Origin: Gautieria morchelliformis | Lineage: Eukaryota; Basidiomycota; Agaricomycetes; Gomphales; Gomphaceae | Direction: 5' to 3' | Length of the DNA: 64,000 bases | Assembly (NCBI GenBank): GCA_015179125.1 | Contig: WHVA01000333.1 | Coordinates: 1 to 64,000, forward strand | In this document: in pieces, positions 10,513-20,800 of the stretch | Numbering within the stretch: the stretch's first letter is position 1 | How the letters are laid out: every line of letters begins with the position of its first letter | Notes under the pieces: model-generated | What the model was told of the DNA's origin: nothing | The model's database searches: none | Seen by the model: only the letters and a program-made list of their open reading frames with translations | Position numbers and translations under genes: made by a program

Positions 10513-11454
10513 CCACTTGCGCTGACACTCAACGACATTATATCGGTGTATCGGCACTCGTGGATGCGATAAACAACCCGAGCGTCGCTAATGCCACCGA
10601 GTCCTCCGTGCTAGGCCCGTTTTTCACGGATGACGCTGCTGAGAGTACGCCCTCTCCCGCACCTCGCTCATCTTACTCACAGCTCTCGCGGCGCATGTCG
10701 CACCAGTTGCGATGGGCGGGAGCATTGCGTCCCAAGGCAAGGGTGACTACATGTATGTCCAAGGCCGCGTTCTAGACATCTAGGGGAGGCCGATCGCGGG
10801 CGCGAAGATCGAGACGTGGGAGGCGGACGCGAACGGGTTTTATGATACCCAGTATATCGGACGCGAGGGCCGCGATTGCAGGGGACAGCTCACGAGCGAT
10901 GCGGATGGGAGATACCAGTATCGTGCCGTAGTGCCGAGGGCGTATCCTGTTCCCGGAGACGTGAGTTCTTGGCTGATCTTAGAAGGTAGCGGCTAACAGG
11001 TGTATTCAGGGACCCGTCGGGGCAATGTTGGAGATGTTGCAGCGGCTTAATCTACGCCCAGGACATTTGCACTTCATGGTAAAGGTGTGGTGTCCCGCAC
11101 GACCCTAGAATCCTTCTGCTGATCTATCTCCAGGCTGAGGGATACCACACGCTTGTCACCGCCTGGTATATGGACGGTGACGAATACCTGACGAGCGATG
11201 CTGTCTTCGGCGTGAAAAAATCCCTCGTCGTCGTACGTATGAGTACTTCGAATGAGTTTTGCGATATATCTGACAGGTTGATACCAGAAACTCAAGCCTA
11301 TTGCTTCGGAAGAAGCAGCGAAGAAACGTGGATTTCCAAGGGTGGGCCGTTTCAACTGCTGGAGAAGGATCTTGTGCTTTTGACAGAGGAGGAGGCTGTG
11401 GTGGCGAGGGAGAAAGTCACGAAGCCTAATTTGACAGTTAAGGGCTTTGACTGA
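10513..11454 (+). pseudogene. Intradiol (catechol/hydroxyquinol) ring-cleavage dioxygenase, 5'-truncated with a nonsense codon
   Basis: Reading exons with GT/AG introns at about 10645-10682, 10961-11009, 11079-11133 and 11233-11287 gives the C-terminal two thirds of a fungal intradiol dioxygenase. Visible blocks are LVDAINNPSVANATESSVLG, GPFFTDDA, GDYMYVQGRVLDI, ETWEADANGFYDTQY, DCRGQLTSDADGRYQYR and RPGHLHFM. The Fe(III) ligands of the family, two Tyr and the His pair of HLH, appear to be present. Such enzymes open catechols or hydroxyquinol to muconates or maleylacetate in aromatic breakdown. The N-terminal domain is absent because a copia fragment abuts at about 10512. A TAG at 10781-10783 stands in a position that is normally a sense codon (after VLDI), so the gene is dead in two ways. 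The last exon runs to TGA at 11452-11454. Confidence 0.85.
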
Positions 11455-12466
11455 TGTGTTTCTGTATAAGGCGCCAGGCTGTCATATGAGATCTTGTCAG
11501 CGGAATGACAAGCATATAGATTCACGTCGAGTTCTGACCATTGCCATCGCAACATAAGACTGGGACGTCAAATGAAGCGCAGTCGGGATGACTGTGAAGA
11601 GGCATTCACTGTTGAGTTCCCAGCATTGTCATCCCAACATCAAAACTGGGACGTCGAAGGAAGCGCAGTCGGATGATTAGCGACACGTCAAGTCTATAAA
11701 TGCATAATAATATCATGCCACAGCTGACTCGAGACTGCGGTCACGAAACATGTGCCCCCACAAACACACATGCTCGAATTCAATATATACTTACATGCAC
11801 GCCGGCGACAGTGTAATATTGGACCTGCAGTCGACGATGCATTGGATGCCGCACAGCTTGCATGTAGCTGCTACTAACTTGCATGAATCCATACAGCATC
11901 CCCTTGTAGTTATCGAGCAGACGAGGTCAAAGATGTTTGATCCTGGATTCACGAGATTTACTCTAGCGAGCGTAAATTTCCACGGGGTCACGGTAGAAGC
12001 TGTCACGGCGTTTTCCGATACGCCACTTCGTAAACGTGGTGTCTTCGTCCATCGCGAGAAACGCAGTAGTTGAAAGGGGGTTGTCCTACGGTAGCAACAT
12101 GGCATGTGAGCGCAACTGGCCAAAGGCCCCCACAGTATAAGTGTCTGCTGGGGCGTGCCCGTGTCCGACCTCTCCGAAGGTCCTCAAGGATGTCGATGAT
12201 CTCCCAAATCCGGAATACTGTTGAACATTCAGTTCTTATGGTTTGATCTGTTCTAGTTTGGCCAGACATACAGGCCAGCTGGGCATCAAATGGCTGGCTT
12301 CCGCTGCCCTATCTCCCGAGCTCTACACCAGTCGTGCATGTCAGATACAATCAAATTCCAGGGGAGCCTCATGCCTAAGTATTAACATTGACATAGTTTG
12401 TTCAAAATAAAAGACCTCTCAACCTTGCGTCAGCTGTGAGTGGAAGGTCAATTTCTCTCTGGACTA
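11455..12466. other. Intergenic region with a two-copy 50-bp repeat
   Basis: Two similar 50-bp blocks, each with CAACAT, AAACTGGGACGTC or AGACTGGGACGTC and then GAAGCGCAGTCGG, start near 11539 and 11625. A TATA-like TCTATAAATGCAT occurs at 11692-11704. Open frames on both strands between 11750 and 12270 overlap each other and have no recognised domain. The stretch is presumably the upstream region of the DUF6533 gene; no specific regulatory site can be defended. Confidence 0.45.
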
Positions 12467-14338
12467 ATGTCGGATGCTACTGCTGCTGCTGCTGCCGCCG
12501 CCACCGCTCTTGCGACAGGGGCGCTCCATCTGTGCGTGTGACCGTTGAATTTCTATATTCTGACCATGATCCCGCTGTGGCGTGTTGCTTCCAGACAAGC
12601 AGGCAAGATGTTCCAGCTCGCCGGATTTGTGATGATGAACTACGATCATTGTACGTACCCCGCGTCCTTCTTTCCGGCACAGGGTACTCATAACCTAATA
12701 ATCTTCTTACTAACCTTGGCTGGCTCGGACTTGCACGAATGGTCCCCACCTTCGAACAGTGATTACCTTCGCCGACGAGGTGAAGGAAAATTTGACATTC
12801 TGCGAAACCCCACCATTTTAAAGAAACCGTCTTCTTACAGGTCCAGTTTGTTTGGAAACAGTCACTGTCCGGCGCAACAATACTTTTCGCCATAAATCGC
12901 TACATCACGCCGCTAAAGTTCGTCGTTGAAGTAGTCGCTTTCCACTCTCCGGCTTGGTCAAAAAATGTGCGTGTTCTATCTACCTTCCGTCTGGTCATCG
13001 TGACGCTTTATTTTCGCTTGATGATTCGCGCATTCCGAGAGCAACTGATGAGGACATTTGTTTGACAGAAGTAGGTGGTTTCCGTATGCCAGTGCTGCGG
13101 ACGTTAAGATCCTCAACTTTTTCCCTGTGCTCAGTTGGGCATGCGAACATTTCGTGCGTTTCGAGGGCGGCGGAACCCTTGCCCTCATCGCCAGTACGTA
13201 CGCACCACCGCATAACAGCATCGACCATCTTCGCACATGCCTTCTGTACTGTTATTACAGTCGGTGAAAGTGCGTATTTACCCTCAATCTATCTCTATAG
13301 ACCTGTGGCTGAAAACATATCGCACGCACGCCAATCAGTCATCATGATGCTTCGTGTGTACGCCATCTGGGAACGGAACAGACGTATCCTCGCCGTCCTC
13401 GGTTTTTTGTGGGTTACGCAAGTAGCATTTTGTACAATGGCCCTGGTCTATAGCCAACGTATGTGCATTTTCCCAATTCTCAGCTTAAAACGTGAATCTG
13501 AGCAAATAAACGGGCATATAAAAAACCAACTATTATAAATGAACAGGCGTCCCGCTTCCCCCTGTGCTCGTGGGGTGCATCCTGACCGGTAGTATTGCGC
13601 GTGGGAACCTCTTTAGTGCGTTTCCTGTTTTCCCACTCTTTATTTATATGCAGACCAGCCTAAGCTCCTTTTTGGATCATGCCGTTGATCACGGACTCGG
13701 CTGTCTTTCTCCTCACGCTTTGGCGTACACAAAAGCATTCGAGGCGACATGGTAATAAGATGCCGTGAGTGTGTTTCTTTTTCACTATGCCTTGGGCCGC
13801 ATACACCTTTGTTACTTGGAAATGGAATCCTAGAGTCTCGATACTCACCTTCGTTGCAGATTGTTCCATGTCCTTCAGAGAGACGGAGCTCTCTACTTCC
13901 TTTGTATCTTCAGCGCAAACTTACTAAATGTAGTCTTATACCTGGTATGTGAGTCCTCAGTTGAACGACACAAAGGCCACTTACAGACTCGTTGTTAGAG
14001 TGCAACGGAAGATCTCAAGGCTATCGGTGCAGGGTATGTGTGTGTTGTGGCAAATACGCATTCCTGAAGTAGACGGATGTCATATCAGGTTCTCCCAGAT
14101 CATCACTTGTGTGATGATTTCCCGTCTCGTCATCAATCTCCGCTCTCTCCGCACTGGCGTCCATATCTCCAATCGTGAACCCATCGCTCCCCAAACCCAA
14201 TATGACAAATATATAACGACCGAAACCTCCCAGAAGAAGACTTTCGTTGACACTATCATCGGGACCTTGGTAGAAGAGTCGGGCGAAGGCCAATTTGCAC
14301 ATTGGGATAACAATACCCTGAAGATGCAGGACCTATAA
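12467..14338 (+). CDS. DUF6533-type multi-pass membrane protein, many introns
   Basis: The ATG at 12467 opens a short Ala-rich N-terminus. Joining exons 12467-12531, 12595-12650, 12760-12779 and 12841-12966 gives the DUF6533 signature: YDHLITFADEV continuing as QFVWKQSLSG and FAINRYITPLKF. Later exons give WACEHFVRFEGGGTLALIA (about 13133-13192), MMLRVYAIWERNRRILAVLG (in an exon ending at 13458), a block with VPLPPVLVGCILTG from 13547, ITDSAVFLLTLWRTQKH (near 13690), LFHVLQRDGALYFLCIFSAN (near 13865) and a final exon beginning FSQIITCVMISRLVINLRS after an intron ending near 14089; TAA lies at 14335-14338. The family is found mainly in Agaricomycetes, is predicted to span the membrane about seven times, and has no established function. 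The 12967-13130 exon borders are unresolved, so an inactivating change there is not excluded. It is the most gene-like host locus in the window. Confidence 0.8.
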
Positions 14339-14509
14339 TGAATACCAATATTTTCATAGCCCATTATCCTTCATACCTCGGCCTATTACTCTTGAATTAC
14401 ACGGGGTGTTTGACCGCACACGCATGCTCATGGAGCCCAAATTAAATAATTAACTTAAGTGGTTCAAAACACTGGTTTTTTTTTTATCATTTTATCCGAA
14501 CCACAGAAT
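14339..14509. other. Downstream flank of the DUF6533 gene and left edge of the Helitron array
   Basis: No coding content. GTGGTTC at 14459-14465 and GAACCAC at 14501-14507 could pair around a 35-base loop, but no CTRR end follows in the expected spacing, so I do not call a Helitron terminus. The 3' end of unit E0 is therefore undefined. Confidence 0.4.
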
Positions 14510-16138
14510 AAGTCTATGATGGTCGCTACATGCGCTGTACCTACTGCAGGGAGTTGCTGAAGAGGCCGCAAAAGTGCAGGGAGTAGTGGAGGCATTGGTC
14601 TTATTGCATTGGCCTGAGCATGCAATGCTGCCACTCCTGCAGAACCTACTACAGGAGGAGGCGCTGGTTGTACAGATGCAGGCCTGTGCCTTCCCAAAGG
14701 CCGCAATGCAGCTGCCTGAGCACGCAAGTCTGCAATGGCTGCTGAACCTACTATAGGAGCTGGCTGTACAGGGTCTGGCCTATTTCTTCTCAGGGGCTGT
14801 AATGGTGGGATAACTGCTAACTGAGCATGAAGGGCTGCCACCTGCTCTCCAGGACTGAGATTAGGAGGACGTGATGATGGTGCCAGCATGGGCAGACGTG
14901 AAGAGGGTGCAAGCATAGGAGGATGTGATGGCCCGGCCACAGGTTGTTGAAAAGGATCAGCGACATTGCTTCTAGGAGGAGGGTGAGGGATGGCAAAAGG
15001 CTGTGGGGGAGGGGGTGGCTGGTCCTGAGCTCTGACAGCAGCAGCAGCAAGCGCACGTGCTCTCCGATCAGTGGGCGATGTCATATGACCCTCCTGCTCC
15101 TCCCTTGCCCTTTCACGCTCCTGCTGACGATTTCTCTCTGGAGTAGATGGATACCTGAGAAATGCAGGTATAAGCTTAGAGGAACAATCAAGCTACCAGA
15201 ATTCAACTTACATTTGCAAGCAGATGCTGTTGTTGTTAATTTTTCTTGGGCAAAGTCAGGGGAATTTATTAATTTCTAATTAAATAAATGTCAGACAGCT
15301 CACACCAGACCACCGAGAAATAAATACATACCCAGGAAGGGACAGGTAATTTTTTGTTAAGCAAAGTCAAGGGAATTTATTAATTTCTATTTAAAATAAA
15401 ATAAATAAATGTCAGATGGCTCACACCAGACCACAGAGAAATATATACATACCAAGGAAGGGACAGGGAAATTGATTGATGAAAATATCCAAGTCTTCTT
15501 CGGCTATCCAACTGGAATAATTCCAGTAAAAGGTCCTGGTCCTGGTCCTGGTCCTGGGAGATGTCTTCTTCAGCCACCAGTAGTGCAAGTCAACACTAAG
15601 AGAACTGCAATGCAATTGTAGCTCCCTCTAAGGCAGCCTGGGATGACTACCTGGCTCCTTAGCAGAGAAAAAGCTGCCCCACTGAAGAGGTCAACCCCAA
15701 TAGTTCACAGCAGAGATCTCCCTGGGAAGAGATCTTTTGTAGTCTACACTATATAGGCTATCTATTGTTTCACTCTCACACAATTTTATTCTATCTAGTA
15801 GGCAGAGAGGAGAGGAGGGTGGTAGGTGGAGTGCGCAGATGCGGCTGCGCAGCATTCTGCCAGCACAGCGCTGCTTTGAGCGCCTGAGCCGGCAGACCGG
15901 CATAAACCGCAGCCGCGAGCGCGCTCCAGAACGCTGCGCAGCCGCATTGAGCGCTGGAGCCAGAAGACTGGCACAAACCGGCAGCCCGGCATGATCCGGT
16001 TTGGGCCAGCTGCGCCACTCGCGTCCTTGGCTCGCGGCTGCGCCGCTCACATCCAATTGGCCAGCTGACTAAGGCTGACATAAAACCTGACATAAGCTCG
16101 ACGCCCACAACCCACCGAGCTGTTTTCATATAGTGTAA
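14510..16138 (-). mobile_element. Helitron unit E0: 5' part of a beta-type element, 3' end missing
   Basis: The minus strand starts TTACACTATATG at 16138, the same 5' end as units E2 and E4, with the subterminal palindromic block CTCGCGGCTGCGCCGCTC at 16031-16048. Further in, it holds the proline-rich N-terminus of the Helitron Rep frame. About 110 bp are tandemly duplicated near 15240-15460, and a (GGTCCT)n microsatellite lies at about 15533-15557. Homology to the Rep frame stops near 14530, so the Rep and helicase domains are lost. Unit E1's CTAG end lies three bases from its 5' end. Confidence 0.75.
14530..15084 (-). pseudogene. Truncated N-terminus of a Helitron Rep protein
   Basis: The frame from 15084 aligns with the first part of the long Rep frame of unit E1: both have RRAR, then QPPPPP, FAIPH, ADPFQQPVAGPS and the repeated GEQVAALHAQLAVIP and QPLRRNRPD blocks. 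The E1 start Met corresponds here to an ATA codon upstream (near 15170), so the original start is lost. The match ends after LLPALLRPLQQLPA, before the zinc-cluster and HUH nuclease regions. It is a remnant without catalytic parts. Confidence 0.8.
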
Positions 16139-16141
16139 TAA

Positions 16142-16169
16142 CTAGGTGGGTACCTGCGCTTCGCGCGGG
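16142..16169 (-). other. Helitron 3' terminus of E1 (hairpin plus CTAG)
   Basis: Stem CCTGCGC / GCGCGGG with loop TTC (plus-strand reading, one mismatch), then an 11-base spacer and CTAG, followed on the minus strand by T. This is the transposition terminator layout of Helitrons. The four other intact ends in the array have a perfect 7-bp stem. Confidence 0.85.
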
Positions 16170-16341
16170 GGTGTAGGTCAAGCGCCTCAGTAAGGTCAAA
16201 TGCATCAGTAAGTCTAACACATTGGTAAGTCTAACATATCAGTAAGGTCAAGTACATTGGGGAAAACCAAAGTAATCAATTTGCATCAAGTAAAATGAAG
16301 TCAAACACATAAACCATATCAAGAGAAGTGGATATAAAAAA

Positions 16342-17871
16342 TCAAGGAGCTCTAAGTAATACATCTTTATATACTATGTTGGTTGTGTCCAAACCCTCCT
16401 CAAGCAAGACCTTCACTCTGTTCCAATTGGTCCCTCTTGATACACCAACATACAACTGACCATGTCCAAACACTGGATATCTCAGGTCCAGCCCAACCGT
16501 ACCCAAGGACTGTCCCTGAGACTTGTTGATAGTCATTGCAAATGCCAAATGCACTGGAAACTGCCTCCTTTGCAGCACAAATGGCAACTCTCCCTCTGAT
16601 GGCTTAATGATGATCCTGGGGATGAAAGCAATATTTCCTGCACATGGACCTGAGATGATCCTGACCTCCAACACTCTAATGCTTATCCTCACCAACCGCA
16701 ACCTTGTCCCATTGCATAGTCCTTGCTTCTGATCCAAATTGCGCAACAGCATCAGAGGCACTCCAGGCTTGACTTCCAAGCGAGCAGGAGGAAGACAGCC
16801 CATCTCTATGGAATTCAGATACTCCACAGGATACCGATCTGCATCGTCGGATTCTTCAATGGAATTTGCGCAGTGCAAGACCTGAGCATCACCTGGAAAC
16901 TCCCTAAACACCATGGAATTGATCTCATTGACCTCAGTGTTTCTGGCACAGAGGATGGCACGCTCCAAAAAGTAATTATCCTGGGCAGGGACTTGATTGC
17001 CAATGCCAGGGTATATTTCCTGGATCAGATCTTCAATTCCAGGGCCACACACCATGTGAGGAGGCAGTGAGAACGTATGATCTAGTGGGAGACCCTTTCC
17101 CTGGCCCACACTCTGCAGCCATTCTGCAAATCTGGCTCTGTCAGGGTCATTTCTCACCCGCATGTTCTCTGTCAGATGGATGACCTTGATCTTTGGCCAC
17201 AGATATGACTTCTGAAGGGTAGCTCCCACGATATCCTCCTTGGAGCCTTTAGGGACAATTGGGAGAGTCTGCTGAAAGTCACCTCCAAAGGCGACTGTGA
17301 CGCCACCAAAGGGTCTGTCAGGCTGGTCAAGGAAATCCCTCAGTGTCCTGTCAATGGCCTCTATGGCATGGCGATGCTGCATTGTAGCCTCATCCCAGAT
17401 GAGGAGACTGGCCTGTCTCAGCATGTCAGCCTTGTCAGAGTTCTTTGTGATGGAGGAGAGAGAGCGCTCATGGACAGGAATGGGAATTCCAAGCATGCTA
17501 TGAGAGGTTATACCCTTAGTGAGGATAAGGGCAGCCATTGCAGATGAGGCTACTGCAATCACAATGAGGCTCTCTGCTCTACAGGAGTGGATTAGAGTGT
17601 TCCATGTGAATGATTTCCCAGCGCCACCTGAGCCAGTTACAAAAAACATTTGTCCATCAGGTTTCCCATGAGCATCTTTGGTCAGTGCCGACTGTAATAT
17701 CTGATCATGCGCAGACCTTTGCCCCTCATTCAGCTTGGGAACCTCCTCATCAGCTATGTCCCTCTCTTCAACAGGGTCATAGTCCCTCTGCTCAGCTATG
17801 AACCTGTTTCCAATGAGGGCCTCCCACTCGCCTGCCACCCGAGGCATATCATCAAAGCTGCTCAAGGACAT
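16342..17871 (-). CDS. Helitron helicase domain (Pif1/RecD2-like superfamily 1B)
   Basis: A 509-codon frame. Residues 80-87 form the Walker A loop (GSGGAGKS), 156-162 Walker B (LLIWDEA), followed by the Pif1-type FGGDFQQTLPIVP motif (about 195-207) and the C-terminal TINKSQGQSLGTVGLD and LYVGVSR motifs. This helicase unwinds DNA 5' to 3' during rolling-circle transposition and is normally fused to the Rep nuclease. Here it starts with ATG at 17871 but is in a different frame from the Rep part, which ends at 17862. The sequence just upstream in the helicase frame (KILQQGG) is what the Rep frame should continue into, so one protein was probably split by a single-base change in the T-run 17889-17893. 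All helicase motifs are intact. Confidence 0.9.
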   Translation of the reverse strand: MSLSSFDDMPRVAGEWEALIGNRFIAEQRDYDPVEERDIADEEVPKLNEGQRSAHDQILQSALTKDAHGKPDGQMFFVTGSGGAGKSFTWNTLIHSCRAESLIVIAVASSAMAALILTKGITSHSMLGIPIPVHERSLSSITKNSDKADMLRQASLLIWDEATMQHRHAIEAIDRTLRDFLDQPDRPFGGVTVAFGGDFQQTLPIVPKGSKEDIVGATLQKSYLWPKIKVIHLTENMRVRNDPDRARFAEWLQSVGQGKGLPLDHTFSLPPHMVCGPGIEDLIQEIYPGIGNQVPAQDNYFLERAILCARNTEVNEINSMVFREFPGDAQVLHCANSIEESDDADRYPVEYLNSIEMGCLPPARLEVKPGVPLMLLRNLDQKQGLCNGTRLRLVRISIRVLEVRIISGPCAGNIAFIPRIIIKPSEGELPFVLQRRQFPVHLAFAMTINKSQGQSLGTVGLDLRYPVFGHGQLYVGVSRGTNWNRVKVLLEEGLDTTNIVYKDVLLRAP

Positions 17872-20800
17872 TCCACCCTGCTGGAGGATTTTTCCAAGAG
17901 AAAGAGGCCAAAATCATAAACCTGATCATCCTGTGGATCCTGCATACCATGTCTGATTTGGAGCTGATGTCTGAGATCATCACATATGTGCTCCCTGAAG
18001 CCATCCCATAGTCTGCCGGGACCCGATGGATTGCAATGGCCAAGGATGGTGGCAAAGAGATGTCTGAGATGAGCACCTGTTTTCATGCCACTGGCTTCCT
18101 GGAGACACAACCTCAACTCCTGATCATCATCCAGAGGTCCCCTTGCACGACAGGCCTCCTTGTAAGTAGCATATTGTATGCCATCCACCGACCTAAGCTC
18201 CTCAAAGGATCTAGCCCCCTTGACCACTGTGAGGAGAGTGCGCACAAAAAATCTCTCTCCTGATCTAGGGTTTGCAAAGTGAAGGCGACCGATGCTATAA
18301 CCTCCTTGGCGTGGTGTCCATACCTTTTCCTGTGAGTGCCAGGTAAAATGCTCAGGAAACTCCACATAGAGAAGATCACGTGCTTCAGGGTAGATATCAT
18401 TGACCTCAAAGTAAGCCATGAGTGGTGTCTTTTTCGCCTCTGCCCTTTCCAGGACGTTGTCCACATCCTGGTTGGGATCAAAGATGATTGTGTGGTGGTC
18501 CTTTTCATGGACTGGCAGTGCCATGACTGCAGGCACCTGGGTGTGGATTTCCCGCTCCAGCAACCTCCAACAGGCCTTATGAGCACTGACATAGCGAGGG
18601 TCCAGGTACTGCTTAATTTCATCCTGGGTGCGACCAAACTCCATGGTGGTCCGATCATGGCCCTTGTAGAGATACTTGTGGATATACTTGATACACCTCA
18701 CATTGATGGTGAGTTCAGGGTTGATGTGACACCAGAATTTGAGCAAGAGCAGAGCAGAGTATGGCACAACCCATCTGTTGTCCAGCATGTCACCTCTGAC
18801 ATTGTGCAGCCTTCCATCATTGCGACGACGATATTTTGGATATCCATCCTCATTCAGACTGGTTTCCTCACAGAACGGCTTTGGGAAGTTTTTCTTGCAC
18901 TTGCCATTTTCCATGCAGGGTGTGTTTCGATTCATTTCTCCACAGGGACCATGTGTCATCAGCTCACAGACCAACCGGTAGAGGACAGGATGAGTCTCTG
19001 GATCAGGGAACTCTGCTGAAATCATTGAATCCACCTCATGTGGATGTCTGATCTTGGAATATCTTTCAAACCAGATAAGAATATGCATGTGTGGGAGTCC
19101 CCTTTTCTGGAATTCAATGGTGTGGACGTGAGTGACAGTTTCTCCAAAAACCTTTTCCTTGACGATCAAGTCAATGAGGTATTTCTTTTTGAGCTGGAAC
19201 ACCCATGACACCAGATCAGGTCTGTCCTGAGGAGTTTGTCCAGGCAACAACGCATCCAATATCTCCTGCCAGTTGGGATTGGCAGTCATGGTAATAAAGA
19301 GATCAGCCACACCATGCTTCCTTGAAATGGCCAGAGAGTTCTGCAGGTTTTCATGCATGTCCCGTGTCCCCCCCTGAAATGTGGTAGGCAGAATGGATCT
19401 TGTGCCCAAGTTGTTTGGATCTCTGTCATTATCATTGCGATGAAAGGCATCCATCATCTGGTTATACATCTCAGCACGGAGAGTGTGTTGATTTGTCCTG
19501 ATCCACCACAGCCTGCTTTGCTCTGCAGCGGCCCAAGAGTCTACAATATACTGCTGGAATAATTTGCCAGCACGCAGGAGTGTTGTAGGCTCTTCTGTTC
19601 TCTGGAAGAGACGATAGGAATGGTACTGAATTTGGGTGACACACCCACGTCGCTCACGCTCGCCTGGTAATTGGCGATAGCGAATACCAGGTTGCCACCC
19701 CAACTCTCCCCTGGGAAAGAGCAAGACATAGTGAAGAGAGGCATAGTTTGGATTCATATCCGATACCCTTCGAAAGCGTCCACCTTTGAGCTGGACAATA
19801 ACATCCCTAGGTTCAGGGTTGATGCCATCTCCAGGAAGAACCACCGCAATCTCATCCGCAGTAGGGATATTATACCTCCTAGGATCCCTGTGTTCCCTGT
19901 ATGTGAGCCTAGCCCGGATCTCACCATTCTGTCCCTGAGCTCTGAGCCTCTGAGCCGCTTGCCTATATATGGGAACATGAGGATTGCATAGGAGGAGCAT
20001 TTCCTGCAAGTCTCCCATGATAGTTGGAGACAGACCTGGGTTACGCGCCTTCCTCTGTGCCAAAGCCAATGCTGGATCATATATATAAAGTTGGGCATAC
20101 TGTATCGCCCTCCCAGGGTTAGGGATGAGAGAGCCATGAATATGATACAGTTTGCCCTGTAGCTTGAGGACATATGGACCACGACCCTCCCGAAGCAAAT
20201 TGAGGTCAAAGTCGGCACCCAAGGAAGTGAATGCAAACGCCGCATTATACTGCCTGATGTTCTGGCGAAACTGTTTGGCCTCAGGGTCCTGGCCCTCTAA
20301 GAGCTGTCTCAATGGCTGAGGGAGCACTGGCAGCTCTGGAAGCTGCACCTTTCCTTCTAAACAGCAATCACCAAATCTGGGCCGCCGATTTGAGGATTTC
20401 AGCAGGCGTTCTGCCATCCAGTGTAATGCTCCACAGTCAGGACAGGGAATAACCATGGGACCCAAATCATGACGCTGCACACCTGCCTCAATTATTCTAG
20501 AGCGACCAAGTGGAATAGGAGGAGGAGGTCGCTGAGGACGCTGCCGAGGTACAGGGAGTGGCTGAGGAGGCCGCGGAGGTGCAGGGAGTGGCTGAAGAGG
20601 CTGTGGAGGTCCAGGGAGTGGCTGAGGAGGCTGAGGAGGAGCAGGGAGTGGCTGAGGAGGCTGAGGAGGTGCAGGCAGTCGCTGAAGAAGCCGCAGAAGT
20701 GCAGGGAGTAGCCGAGGCATTGGTCTTACTGCATTAGCCTGAGCCCACAATGCTGCGACCGCTGCAGAACCTACTACAGGAGGTCTAGGAGGTGGTTGTA

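Noticed and set aside
14459..14507. GTGGTTC/GAACCAC hairpin as the missing 3' end of Helitron unit E0
   Set aside because: The loop is 35 bases and no CTRR follows; it does not resemble the other ends of the array.
20469..20711. Arg/Ser-rich plus-strand frame
   Set aside because: Antisense shadow of the proline-rich repeat region of the Helitron Rep protein.
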